A stretch of DNA of 64,000 nucleotides from Castor canadensis (taxonomy: Eukaryota; Chordata; Mammalia; Rodentia; Castoridae), in assembly GCF_047511655.1 (NCBI RefSeq), contig NC_133395.1, forward strand, positions 76,068,158 through 76,132,157, in the 5' to 3' direction. Shown in pieces: positions 31,496 through 41,749 of the stretch (the stretch's first letter is position 1; each line of letters starts with the position of its first letter). The notes below the pieces were generated by a model. That model saw only the letters and a program-made list of their open reading frames with translations, was not told the DNA's origin and did no database searches. The position numbers and the translations under genes are program-made.

Positions 31496-31725
31496 TTTTA
31501 ATTCATGAATTATTTTGGTGAGACTGGGTTTTGAACTCAGGGCTTCACTCTTGCAAAGCAAGTACTCTGCCACTTGAGTCACACCACCAGTCCATTTTGC
31601 TCAGGTTATTTTGGAGATGGTGTCTTGAACTATAAGTTTTGCCCAGGCTGGCCTCGAATGGTGATCCTCTTCAGCTCAGCCTCCCAAGTAGCAAGGGTTA
31701 CAGACATGAGCCACCAGTACCTGAC
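31496..31725 (-). repeat. Composite SINE
   Basis: Reverse tRNA/ID part (GGTTTTGAACTCAGGGC...GCCACTTGAGTCACACC), linker and 7SL part (TCAGCCTCCCAAGTAGC, GAGCCACCAGTACC). Confidence 0.92.
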
Positions 31726-31752
31726 ATTAATCATCTTTTAAAATATGATTTC

Positions 31753-32148
31753 TACCATATTACTTTGCTAGAGCTGCAGAACCAGGGGGCACAAACAAAC
31801 ATTTATTGTTCTGAAGGCTGGAAGGCCAGACTCAAAGATTCTGTGGTTTTGGTTTCTTCTGAGGCTTCTCTTCTTGACTTTCAGGCAGCTACCTTTACAC
31901 CGTATTCTGACATGGAACGGGTGTCTTTCCTCTTTCCTTCTAGGTCCTAATCTCTTCTTATAAGGCCAGTCCAATTGGTTAGGGTCCCCCCCCACACCCG
32001 GAATGACCACCCTCATTGTAATTTAATGACCTCTTTAAAGGTCCTATCTCCAAATGCAATCACATTTTGAGGTATGGGGGATTAGGATATCAACATATGA
32101 ATCTGATGGGACTGGTAGAGGGGCACAATTCAGCCCATAATACACCAT
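31753..32148 (+). repeat. GCTATAAC-family repeat, copy D
   Basis: TTGCTAGAGCTGCAGAACC, ACATTTATTGTTCTGAAGGCTGG, CTTCTTATAAGGCCAGTCC, GACCTCTTTAAAGGTCCTATC and GGGGCACAATTCAGCCCATAAT. It is more like the human form of this repeat than copies A-C and E. Confidence 0.75.
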
Positions 32149-33081
32149 ATATTCCAGAATGTTCCCCTATGTTTCTTAAATTGAACAGTCAGTGGATCTA
32201 TCATTCATTTATTAGAGAACACAGCAAAGATAATTAAAGACTTTCTCATGAGACACAAAAAAACTTCCAAACATTATGAAAGCCAATCAGGAAACATGTA
32301 CCATTGGCTTTAAAATCGGAGGCCAATCCACACTGAGGATGAGTGTGGAAGGATCCTCTCTTGCAGTGATGGGCAGGGCTCAGGTTGGAGATTCCATTAC
32401 CTAGTGCTGGATGCTGACCTAGCAAACAAACCCATGCCCAGGGCTCAGTGAACAGGGTCTAGAAGGTTTTCCTTGCCAAAAAATATGATGTCAAAAGTTA
32501 AAAAAGCATTTTAGGGAAATGAGGCTTGGGGGTGGGGACCCAGAAATCAGCAGATTTTCTCACGCTTACTTTAGCGTGCTTGTTTTGAATTACTTATGGG
32601 AAGACAGAGAGTTATCTTCTCAGGTCTCATTGCTGTGGTTTCTTGCTTACCTGGTGCTAATGGCCTAAAAAAGTGTCATTATTGGGCACTAGTCTTGACC
32701 TCTTTCCTAACAAACCACAGGGACAGCAGGTTCTTTTACATACCAAAACTATATCCACTGACATTTAAGTTAAAGAGTCACACGAGAACATTCTGGAATA
32801 TATGGTGTGCTCTGGATTAGGTCATATGCCAACCTCTTAACGCCAGTACTTCAGAACAGGATTGAAGGCTTGCATGTCCCTTGGGTATAGATACGCTTTG
32901 GGGGAAGAATGAGACTGACTTAAAATGTTATTTTTGGTGCAATTCTTATGTTCTACTGAGCTTAATATAAATTTTCAATGTGGAAAGTTGAGATATGGAT
33001 GCAAAAGAAATAAAACTCCTAGGGACAATACTCTTTTATGTTTCCATCTTGATATATGCATAACATACGTGTATGAGTGTG
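32149..33081. other. Non-coding, no recognised element
   Basis: Unique-looking intergenic sequence; no frame, splice context or repeat signature. Confidence 0.5.
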
Positions 33082-33083
33082 TA

Positions 33084-33274
33084 CAGTCACGTGTGGCATA
33101 AGGGCATTTAACTCAGTGATGGACCACATGCGTGATAATGGTTGTGTAAGAGTTTATCACCTAAGACCAAGGTTTAGTTTGTGCACATGCATTTTGTGAT
33201 GTTTGCAAAATGACAAAATTGTCTGACAACACATTTCTCAGAACATATTCATGTCCTTAAGAGATGCATGACAG
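33084..33274. mobile_element. Non-autonomous Tc1/mariner-type DNA transposon relic (MITE)
   Basis: 191 bp with imperfect terminal inverted repeats, CAGTCACGTGTGGCATAAG at the left and its rough reverse complement ...CTTAAGAGATGCATGACAG at the right. TA dinucleotides lie outside both ends (33082-33083, 33275-33276), the target of Tc1/mariner elements. A Tigger-related family is likely by the body sequence, but I do not name it. Confidence 0.6.
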
Positions 33275-33511
33275 TATATATACAAGTAGGAAGTATATTG
33301 CATCATAAAGTATTGTAATATAGTCTGAGTGCTTTCCATACACTAAGTATTATTTGGAAAGATGATTCTCATGGCCGTTTAATATTCTAGTTTATGAATG
33401 CATCTCATTGTATTTAGCGTGTCTGTTTTAGACATTTCTGTAGCTTCTTCTCTTGCTATGACAGTCATACATACACGTTCTCACATCTCTCATCACTTTT
33501 GTATAGCTACA

Positions 33512-33727
33512 TTTTTCTTTTTTTGATGGTACTGGGGTTTGAACTCAGGGCCTCATGCTTGCTAGGCAGGCACTCCATCCCCCCAGCTTTTTTTTTCTTT
33601 TTCTTTTTGCTTTAGTTTACTTTTCCTATTGGATCTTGTACTTTTGCCCCGGCCATCCGCTGAAAGTAATCTTACCTCTGCCTCCTTGGTAGCTGGGGTC
33701 CCAGGTATGAGTCACCATATCCAGCTG
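33512..33727 (-). repeat. Composite SINE
   Basis: TTTTTTGATGGTACTGGGGTTTGAACTC to CCCCCCAGC, a T-rich linker, and reverse 7SL part ending GAGTCACCATATCCAGC. Confidence 0.88.
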
Positions 33728-34479
33728 ATTTTCTTATAACCACATCCACTGGGAGAAGGGTCCTTCTTCTGGAGAGTAGGCACATTGCTTTTGTGGGAGA
33801 AAAGGCACTTTTTACACATGCAGGTACACAGGCAGCTGGTCCTGTTCACCTGCAGTGGTCACATCCTCTAAGCCCAAGGCTGTGCTTTTCAATTCAAGTG
33901 GCATGTTCCTCAGATACCTCTCGCTGTCTTTTCTTCTGGGATGATCCATTGTCAAAGTGTTTCCAACTCTTTCTTTCTGTACCAGGATAGAAAGTCCCAA
34001 GTATAGAAAAACTGTATGAATCAAGGACTCTTTGGATGTAAGTGGTAGAAACCCAAGACGAGGTAGTTTTGGCAAAAGGAGCACCTTGCTGGCTCATATT
34101 CCCAGAAGAGAGGGTCAGTGAGCTCTGGCATGAGATTCAGGGCTATGGCCACTCGTGCCCACTGTCTCCTTAGATGCCTCCATGCAGATCCACTTCATTC
34201 TCTCACTGACTTGTTCCACGGGCTGGAACAGTGGCTAAAGACTGCCCACCTCTGCCAGGAAGCAAAGAGAATTCTCTTCATTTAAATTGCAAAAGTAGGT
34301 GGCAAGGCTTCTGATATAACCTCGGTTTAGGTCATCTGCTTGCTTATGTGGGCTCTCACCGTAGCTTCCCACTCCTCACACCATTTCTACACCCAGGGAG
34401 ATAGGGTTCTGTGAAACAGAAGTTCCTCTTCAGGCCATGGTAGTGGGGAGGTTGGAAGGCTCAGGAATTTCCCAGAAGG

Positions 34480-34776
34480 CTGGGTGTGACGACTCACATC
34501 TATAATCCCAGCTACTTGTGAGATGAAGATAGGAAGGATTGTGGTTCAAAGCTATCCCAGGCAAAAAGTTAGTGAGATTCCATGTCAACAAACAAGCTTG
34601 GTATGGTGGTTCATGCCTGTGCCTCCAGCTACTCCGGAGGTCTTAGGTAGGAGGATCACAGTCTAAGGCTAGTCCTGGTCTAAAATGTGAGACCCTACCT
34701 GAAAAATAACTTTAAAAAGGCTGGAAGCATGGCTCAAGTGGTAGACCATCTGCCCAGCAAGCTTGAGGCCCAGGAT
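34480..34776 (+). repeat. Composite SINE, extended (two 7SL-like units)
   Basis: Units begin at 34483 (GGCTGGGTGTGACGACTCAC) and 34600 (GGTATGGTGGTTCATGCCTG), followed by the tRNA/ID part at 34722 (GGAAGCATGGCTCAAGTGGTAGACC). Confidence 0.88.
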
Positions 34777-35009
34777 ACTTTCAGAAGAATGAAATGGAAC
34801 CATCCAGCCAACAAGAAAGTCCCATGAAGAACTCAGTAGCGGCTGTGTTCCTACCTCCCACCTGCATCACGGGGCCACCAGGATGGTATGGAATCACCAC
34901 TTGATCCTTGTGGAGCCAAGGATCAAGTCAGAGGTCTCTGTTTGCTCATTGTGAAGGACAAAGAATATCCATTTATTGTGGAAAAATGCATGTTCTCATC
35001 TTTGCATTT

Positions 35010-35240
35010 CATGTGACTACAAATCAGCCTAGTGCCTCACATAGTAACAATATCCGTAGGGCATTGGCTATGTGTCAGGCGTGTTCTTACTCATCTTAGG
35101 AGCTCCTACACCCCTATCTAGAAGTGAGGAAACTGACTCTGGGAGAAAGATGAAGTCTTTTGCTAACGTGTATGTGGCTTAGAAGTTCCAAAGTCAGAAT
35201 CTGAACCCAGGCCCTCTGACTCCAGAGCCCACAAGCTTAA
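35010..35240 (+). repeat. MIR element
   Basis: GGCTATGTGTCAGGCGTGTTC, GAAGTGAGGAAACTGACTCTGGG, CCAAAGTCAGAATCTGAACCCAGGC. Confidence 0.82.
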
Positions 35241-35317
35241 TCTATCTGATGTATTGCCTTAAAACGCTCCACTTCATTTCCTCAATCTGCTTAATAAAAG
35301 CATCATTATTATTATCA

Positions 35318-35396
35318 TTGTTGGTGCTGGGGCTTGAATTCAGGGCCTTGCACATGCTAAGACGTGTTCTACCAGTGAACTACACCTTCAGCCAGA
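35318..35396 (-). repeat. ID-type SINE
   Basis: GTTGGTGCTGGGGCTTGAATTCAGGGCCTTGC...ACCAGTGAACTACACCTTCAGCC. Confidence 0.9.
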
Positions 35397-35497
35397 TAAA
35401 AAGTATTATTGACTGAGCACTTCCTATATGTAGACCTGAAAGAGAAGCTTTATATACATATGCATATACACACATATATGTATGTATATGTGTATGA

Positions 35498-35858
35498 GGG
35501 TTTTTTGGTTTTGTTTTGAGACAAGGGTCTCACTATGTAGCCTAGGCAGGTTTCAAACTTGCTTTGCATTCGCCTCTCAAGAGCTGGGATTACAAAAGTG
35601 AGTCACCCTGCTCGGTATATATGAGGTTTTTTCCTTCTTGGTGGCACTGGAGTTTGAACTCAGGACTTCATGCTTGCTTGCTAGGCAGACATTCTGCCAC
35701 TTGAGCTGCTCCAACAGCCCTGTTTTGTGTTGGATATTTTTGAGATAGGGTATCTTGAACTATTGGCCTTGGGCTGGCTTTGAACCTCAATCCTCTTGAT
35801 CTCTGCTTCCTGAGTAGCTAGGATTACATGCATGAATCCCTGGCACCTGGCTATATAT
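35498..35858 (-). repeat. 7SL-derived SINE followed by a composite SINE
   Basis: B1-like reverse monomer at 35500-35615 (GAGACAAGGGTCTCACTATGTAGCC), then a complete reverse composite SINE at 35628-35855 (GGTGGCACTGGAGTTTGAACTC... TAGCTAGGATTACATGCATG). Confidence 0.9.
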
Positions 35859-35867
35859 GAGGTTTTT

Positions 35868-36497
35868 AAAAACAGTTTTAGGTTTACAAAACACTTGAGC
35901 AGAAAGTAGTTTCCATACACTCCCTTACTACTGCCCCTGTTTCTCCTGTTAGTAACATCTCCTATCTGTGTACCACATTTGTTACAACCAATGAGCCAAT
36001 ATGGATTAGCTACTAGCCAATCCCATAGTTTATATGAAGGTTCATTCTATAGGTATTGACAAATGCATAATGATATTCATCCACCATTGCAATAACACAC
36101 AGAACAATTGCACTGACCTGAAAAAGCCCCCAACCCCTGGAAACACTGATCTTTTTACTCTCTCTGTAGTTTTGCCTTACAACGTCATATAATTTAAATA
36201 ATAAGTTAAATAGTTATTTCGAACTGACTCATTTTATTTAGCAAACTGCATAGTTCTTCCATGTTTTTCATGATCAGCAAACTGCATAGTTCCTCCATGT
36301 TTTTCATGATCAGCAAACTGCATAGTTCTTCCGTGTTTTTCGTGATGTGATAGCTCATTTCTTTTTATTCCTAAATACTATTCCATATGTGGATGTACTA
36401 CAGTTTGGTTATCTAGTCACCTATTGAAGAATGTCATGGTTGTTCATAGTTTTCGTAACCATGAACAAAACTGCTGTTAATATTGACATACACTTGT
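35868..36497 (-). mobile_element. Old L1, 3' UTR and start of ORF2 C-terminus, piece 1
   Basis: AGTTTTAGGTTTACAAAACA...GAGCAGAAAGTAG is an old L1M-like 3' UTR in reverse, then ATTTAGCAAACTGCATAGTTCTTCCATG and TATTCCATATGTGGATGTACTACAG. Further collinear pieces follow at 36873-37222, 37320-37430, 38095-38190, 38320-38480 and 38920-39090. Confidence 0.8.
36240..36347. repeat. 36-bp tandem repeat, three copies, inside the old L1
   Basis: Three consecutive units beginning AGCAAACTGCATAGTTC and ending TTTTTCATGATC start at 36240, 36276 and 36312. They differ by only a few bases (two in the second and third, mostly T/C). Confidence 0.95.
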
Positions 36498-36499
36498 GT

Positions 36500-36872
36500 T
36501 AGTCAGGTTTTTATTACTGTAGCAAAATACCTGAGCTAATCAACTTAATAAGGGAAAAGGTTTATATTGGTTTACAATTTCAGAAGTTTCAGTGCATGGT
36601 TGTTGTCCCTGTGACTTTGGGTCTGTGGCAGCACAGAACATCATGGCAGGAGTATGTGGCCTGTTTACCTTATGGTGGCTGGAAACCAAAGAGAGAGACA
36701 GGAGTGGCCAGGATCCTAAGTCACCCCTTCAAAGACATGCTCCCATGACCTAACTTCCTTTCGCCACGCCCCACCTGTTAAAGGTTTCACTGCCTGCCAA
36801 TGGTGCCATGACTGGGGACCAAGCCTTTAACACACAGACCCTTCAAAGACATTCCAATTCAAAACTATAGCA
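36500..36872 (+). repeat. GCTATAAC-family repeat, copy E, inserted in the old L1
   Basis: TGTGTTAGTCAGGTTTTTATTACTGTAGCAAAATACCTGAG to CACAGACCCTTCAAAGACATTCCAATTCAAAACTATAGCAG. L1 sequence continues on both sides. Confidence 0.8.
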
Positions 36873-37430
36873 GCAAGTTTTTGTGGTTTTCTTTCATCTA
36901 GGTAAACATCAGGGAACATGACAGCTGGATTGTGTGGTAAAGCCTACCCAGTTTTACAGACTTTGGCAGTTTTGAAGCTGCCAAAGTATCTTCCAAAGTG
37001 GTGGTACCATTTTACATTCCCACCAGCAAGCAATGAGAGTTCCTGTTGCCCCATGACCTCATCAGCATTTGGTGTTGTCAATATATTGGATTTTAGCTAT
37101 TTGATGGGTGTTGTTTTAATTTACAATTTCTCAATGGTGTATAATATGAGGCACATTTTCATCTACTTATTTTCCACCTGCCTATCTTCTTTGGTGATAC
37201 AACCATTCAGATCTCTTGCCTATTTTATTTTATTTTATTTTTTGTGATGTTGAGGATCAAACCTAGGGCCTTGCCCATGGTAGGCATGTACTCTACCAGT
37301 GAGCTACATCCTAACCCCCTTGTTGCCTATTTTGAAACTGAATTGTCTGTTACTGCAAAACACATATTTGGTGTTTATTCCATACAACTCCTAAAATCCT
37401 TGGCAGATTTAATGTGGTGTCTTTTGTAAG
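36873..37430 (-). mobile_element. Old L1, pieces 2 and 3, split by an ID SINE
   Basis: The reverse ORF2 block with GAACATGACAGCTGGATTGTG and CATTTTACATTCCCACCAGCAAGC runs to 37222. An ID element (37225-37318: GTTGAGGATCAAACCTAGGGCC...CAGTGAGCTACATCC) interrupts it, and GTTGCCTATTTTGAAACTG resumes. Confidence 0.82.
37225..37318 (-). repeat. ID-type SINE in the old L1
   Basis: TTTTATTTTATTTTTTGTGATG tail, then reverse ID body. The L1 phrase TTGCCTATTTT occurs on both sides (37218-37228 and 37322-37332), probably as its target duplication. Confidence 0.85.
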
Positions 37431-38094
37431 CTAATGAGATGACTGGTGGCTGCTATCTCTTAGGTAACTTTTCCATGAGGGCTAGTCACCAGAAAGACAA
37501 AGCAGAATTAAAGGGTTGGGACTTTTAGTCCTATCCCCAATCTCCAGGGCAGGGAAAGTACCTGAAGGTTAAGTTGATCATCAAGAGCCAATGTCAATCA
37601 TGTCTATGTAATGAAGCTTCCAAACAATTAAAAAAAGACTGAGGTTGGGGAGCTTCTGAACATGTGAATATACCTGGAGGGTGGTACCAAGAGAGGGCAT
37701 GGAAGCTCCAGGCCGCTCTCCACATGCCTAGTTCTATACATTTTTTTCATTTGTACCCTTTCTGACATCCTTTGCAATAAACCATTAAACACAAGCATTT
37801 CCCTCAGTTCTGTGGGCCACAAGAACAAATTAACTGAACCTGAGGAGGTGGTTCCCCAATTTATAGTCCATTAGTGAGAAGCACAGATAAAACAACCTGA
37901 GGCTTGTGATGGATATATGAAGGGGAAGGTCAGTCTTTGGGACTGAGCTCTCAACTTGTGGGATCTCCATATAGATTAGCTTGGAGGGCACACAGCTGGT
38001 GTCCACTTTCGGGACTGATTGCTCAATGTGTGGGGAAAGGAAACACCACACATTTGATCACAGAAGTCTTCTGTGATCATTGTTGAGGGACAAT
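37431..38094 (+). mobile_element. ERVL-class LTR (MLT2-like)
   Basis: Landmarks in order: GGGCTAGTCACCAGAAAGACAAAGCAGAATTAAAGGGTTGG, CCAATCTCCAGGGCAGGGA, TGTCAATCATGTCTATGTAATGAAGC, CTGGAGGGTGGTACCAAGAGAGGGCATGGAAGCTCC, GCAATAAACCATTAAAC, GTTCTGTGGGCCACAAGAACAAATTAACTGAACC, GACACAGCTGGTGTCC-type end. This is the order seen in ancient ERVL LTRs. It is another insertion into the old L1. Confidence 0.75.
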
Positions 38095-38224
38095 ATAGAA
38101 GAGATTGAGTTTTTTTTTTTTTTTTTCTATATCCTCAGTTGTTTATTATTGTTGAGTTTTATATTTTGGATGTTGAACCTTTATCAGATCCCTCTCTCTC
38201 TCTTTCTTTCTTTTCCTTCCTTTC

Positions 38225-38315
38225 TTTTTTCTTTATTTTGTGGTACTGGAGATTGAATACAGGGCCTTGCACATGCTAGGCAACTCTCTACCACTTCAGT
38301 CATGCCACCAGGCTT
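38225..38315 (-). repeat. ID-type SINE
   Basis: TTGTGGTACTGGAGATTGAATACAGGGCC...CTACCACTTCAGTCATGCC, preceded by a pyrimidine-rich tail (38190-38230). Confidence 0.88.
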
Positions 38316-38485
38316 ATATGTGTGTTTTGCAAAGATTTTCTGCCAGTCTGTGGCTTATCATTTCATTCTCACAACAGTGTCTTTTGCAGGACAGTTTAAA
38401 AAATTTTTAAAAATAATTTCCAAACTTGACAGTTTGGAATAATTGACATTATTTCTTTCATGGACCACATATTTGGTATTATATC

Positions 38486-38568
38486 AAAGCCTGGGAGTGT
38501 GGCACAGTGGTAGAATAACATGCTCGAGGCCGTGGCTTTGATTCTTGGCACTGCAAGGGAAAACAAAG
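38486..38568 (+). repeat. ID-type SINE
   Basis: AAAGCCTGGGAGTGTGGCACAGTGGTAGAATAAC...GGCTTTGATTCTTGGCACTGC. Confidence 0.85.
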
Positions 38569-38706
38569 TCATTAACAAATCCGAGGTCATCTAGATTTTA
38601 TCCCATGATGTCTCCTGGGAGTTTGATAGTTTTGTATTTTACCCTTAGGTCTATGTCCATTATGAGTTAATTTTTGTGAAAGGTAGTATAAGGTATGTGT
38701 CTTCAT

Positions 38707-38921
38707 TTTTTTTTTTTTTTTTGTGAGACTAGGATTTGAAATAAGGGCTTTGCACTTGCAAAACAGGCACTCTACCACTTAAGCCATGCCTCAAGTCCAT
38801 TTTGCTCTGGAGATGGGATCTCAAGAACTATTTGCCCAGGCTGACCTTGAACTTCGATCCTCCCAATCTTAGCCTCCCAAGAAGCTAGGATTACAGGCAT
38901 GAGCCAAAGACACCAGCTAGA
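38707..38921 (-). repeat. Composite SINE
   Basis: T17, reverse tRNA/ID part (GCACTCTACCACTTAAGCCATGCC), AACTATTTGCCCAGGCTGACC linker, TAGCCTCCCAAGAAGC. Confidence 0.93.
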
Positions 38922-39144
38922 TTCATTTTTTTGTGTATAATGTCCAGTTATGCACTATTTATTGAAGAAACTATCCTCTCTCCTTTGAACTGCCTTTTCT
39001 CCTTATCAAAGACCTGTTGACTGTGTTTGTGGGGGTCGCTCTATTCTGTATACCTGTGTGAGCTCTCCATTCTATCATATTAACATATATTTTTCATATT
39101 CACCATAAAGTTTGTATCTATCTATCTATCAAGTAAGAAAATTC

Positions 39145-39352
39145 TTATTTTGAAGATGAAGAAACTGAGGTTCAGAGTGGACAAGCACACTCTCCTCAGG
39201 CTAACATCTGGCAGGAAATAGGGTCACAATTCCAACCCACATCTGTCTGACTAATTCTAGGTACTTCATGTGCCTCATGCTGGCAAATGGTGGTAGACTG
39301 GTTATTTTGGAGATGGGTGTCTCACAAACTATTTGCCTGGGCTGGTCTTGTC
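39145..39352. repeat. MIR fragment and a truncated SINE
   Basis: GATGAAGAAACTGAGGTTCAGAG...AATTCCAACCCACATCTG (39150-39250) is MIR-like. GGAGATGGGTGTCTCACAAACTATTTGCCTGGGCTGG (39308-39345) is a reverse composite-SINE piece. Confidence 0.65.
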
Positions 39353-39880
39353 TTGTCAACCTGAGCCTGAGATGGTGCTATCCAGGGACTAAATTCTCAC
39401 ATCTTCTTTCCTCCATGGTCTGGAATCTTGGCTCAGGTGATCTTTGATTTTAATGAAGATTGCCTATCTCTCATGTTTCCTTTGAACATTTTATGTGAAC
39501 TACTACCTGCCTACAATTTAGCTTTTGCTAAAATATTCAGCCTCTTTTGTCAGTCGCTTCCGGTTTTCTGGTGTGACTTTGAACATAATTGTTTTGCCCT
39601 GGTTCACACTGATCATTTTTGCTGAGAAGTCACTTCCTTTGACCTTGTCATTGAGGGTTTCCTATTGTCTTTCTGAAGGTCAAGCCTGCTGAGTGGGAGC
39701 ACTGAACTGAGCATAGCGCTAAGACAATCTTGGGTAAACTTAGCTCTGTAATGGCTGCCTGCGTTGCCCAAGCAGAGCATTACTATGATTTACAAAGCTT
39801 TGCTTTAATACCAAAAGTTAGCAAAAAAAGAAAAAGAAAAAGCCCTATTTCAAATAGCAAAAGAGTCTTTTGATCACAAC

Positions 39881-40392
39881 TGTCAAAAAACAAAATGATA
39901 ACAATTTAGCTTAAAGATCTTAATTGGTTTTATTTGAGATTCTATTGCTGGGCAATATTTCAGTCCGCAAAATAGAATGTGTTCCAGTGATCTGAGGAGA
40001 GGAAGCTGATTTCATAGACAAGGGTTGACGAAAGCAGAAATAAGACATGAAAAGCAGACTGGTCATCTCAAAGTTATTTTCCTTGTATGTCAGAGACAGT
40101 GAGACCTAATGATAGAAAAACTACTGATTGGTTAACGTGAGGTTGCCTTTTTCTGAATAAGGGTTAAAGCAGACAGAACTTATTATCCTGTCAATGGAAA
40201 TTGGCCTGCCTGGGAACTTTGATTATCTCTCTACTCTTAATTTCTTAAAAAGTCAAATAAATAATTTAGTTTCAGCTTGGTGATTGGAACTTTAGCGAGA
40301 GTGACTCCATTTTGATTCTTTAGGCTGGTCTATTAGGGTCTAGTGCAGGAGCTTAGTCCAAAATAACGATCTCCTGCAATTTTTATTTAACA
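39881..40392 (-). mobile_element. Probable ERVL-type LTR, unassigned
   Basis: The minus strand starts TGTTAAATAAAAATTGCAGGAG (40392), has AATAAAACCAATTAAGATC (plus TTTATT near 39928) 45-50 bp before its end, and ends ...GTTTTTTGACA (39881). The 512-bp length and this layout fit an LTR; no target duplication was found. Confidence 0.5.
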
Positions 40393-41290
40393 GAATGTAA
40401 AAGTTATAAGCCCCAAACAAAGGTGAAAAAGTTTACAGTAGATTAGACAGTAAATGAAGTGATAGAGCTCAGATTCAAATCTTCATTTGGTACCAAAGGC
40501 AAAGCAAATGGACTCTAAATGACACCAGGCTTTCCTGTGAGAAGGGGACATCTTTCAACAGTGATGCTGCAACTGCCCAGGAAATTGTGGGAGATTTGGG
40601 AAACCTCCTTGTGTTAATTGAGGACATTCTTTCACCATTGTACAACTAACACTGAAATTCATTGTTTTAAAACAAGGCATGTTATTATGATTCCAAACAC
40701 TGTTCAAAGTGTCTTACAATTATTAGCCCATCTCTATGTGCTCACTGAAACTTTTTCTGAAGTTAGCTCCATGTACTAGTGTACCTTGTAATGTCCAATT
40801 CCAAGGAAATAGAATGACATCAGTGGCTGACAATGAGCCCCCATTAACGATCAAGGGCATTTGAGACCATGGACACCATCCACCATTTTTCTATTTTCCT
40901 AAAAAGATAGAGGGAAGATGGCAGTATTAATCTACGAAGTGCTGACCTACCCCGAGTCACAGATTACTGAATTTTTCTTTATAGTTTGTGGTTCTTGCAT
41001 GTTTTTTGGAGCAGGAAGGAGCTCATGAGGTGAACACTGTGGAATTGGGCTCTAAAGTTTTGCTAACTTCTGGAGAGTGACTCCGGAAGTGAGCTGCTTT
41101 GACTAGCTCACCAAGCAGGTGTGAATGTGCCACCATCAAGGGGCATCAGGACCTGGATCTGAAGGCTTCCTGACAACTGGCTAAGGTTTTAGCAAGGGCA
41201 AGGCAACAGCAATAAAATATTCCAATGACAAAGTAAGTTTTATAATCACTTTTTTAAAAAACCCTTAAAGTGTATCCCAAATCTTCTATT
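40393..41290. other. Upstream flank of the CpG island, no recognised element
   Basis: Single-copy-looking sequence with no clear repeat and no reading frame of note; the transition to CpG-rich sequence begins near 41300. It could hold distal promoter elements. Confidence 0.45.
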
Positions 41291-41299
41291 TTTGAGAAG

Positions 41300-41575
41300 G
41301 AAAACTGGTGAGAAGCTCCGTCGTCAGCTCGCCGGGGCCCACTGGGTCAGGGTGGGCCTGCACCATTGGGGCTGCAGGGGACCAGAAGATGCTGTGGCGC
41401 CACGGGCTCTGATTGGCTGAGCACTGGCCACCAGCAGGGAAAACGTGGGGAGGTGCCAGAGGGGGAATCCCAGGTCCTTGCGCGCGAAGGCTCGGAAGCC
41501 CCGCCCACATGGGCGTGGCCGCCGCGCGGCTGATGAAACCGGTGCTCCCGCCCGCGCTCGGTGCTCCATTCAGTC
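41300..41575 (+). promoter_or_regulatory. CpG-island promoter of an unidentified gene
   Basis: Sharp rise in GC and in CpG frequency compared with everything to the left. Visible elements are an inverted CCAAT box in CTGATTGGCTGAG (41409-41421), GC boxes CCCCGCCCAC (41499-41508) and GGGCGTGGCC (41511-41520), and CCCGCCCGCGC (41549-41559). No TATA box is near. This is the layout of a TATA-less housekeeping-type promoter; a bidirectional promoter cannot be excluded because the island is fairly symmetric. Confidence 0.85.
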
Positions 41576-41749
41576 TGCGCGGGCAGGTGTGAGCGGAGGG
41601 TTCCGAAAGCGCAGGCGGGGCGCGGCGGCCGGCACTCTAACAGCAGTTCATTCGCTCCCCGCGCCTCCCGCCCGGCGTCCGTCAGTCCGCGCGTCCGTCG
41701 CTCCACCCGCAGTGTTGCCGGCATCCCACTGCTCGCCACCACCCGCTCG
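41560..41749 (+). other. Probable non-coding first exon (5' UTR) with consensus donor
   Basis: GC-rich sequence ending at CTCG|GTGAGTG, a near-perfect splice donor with GT at 41750-41751. The start is a guess placed just downstream of the GC boxes. The only in-frame ATG (41561) leads to low-information arginine-rich residues, so I read it as untranslated. The downstream partner is the 48-nt exon at 53990-54037. No end of the gene is seen in the window. Confidence 0.7.

Larger units (their letters stand above)
38095..39090 (-). mobile_element. Old L1, pieces 4 to 6, split by SINEs
   Basis: Reverse ORF2 blocks: CCTCAGTTGTTTATTATTGTTGAG (38131), TTTTGCAAAGATTTTCTGCCAGTCTGTGGC (38327), GTTAATTTTTGTGAAAGGTAGTATAAGG (38667) and AACTGCCTTTTCTCCTTATCAAAGACC (38988). 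Each is separated by a SINE (38225-38315 ID minus; 38486-38568 ID plus; 38707-38920 composite minus). Confidence 0.82.
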
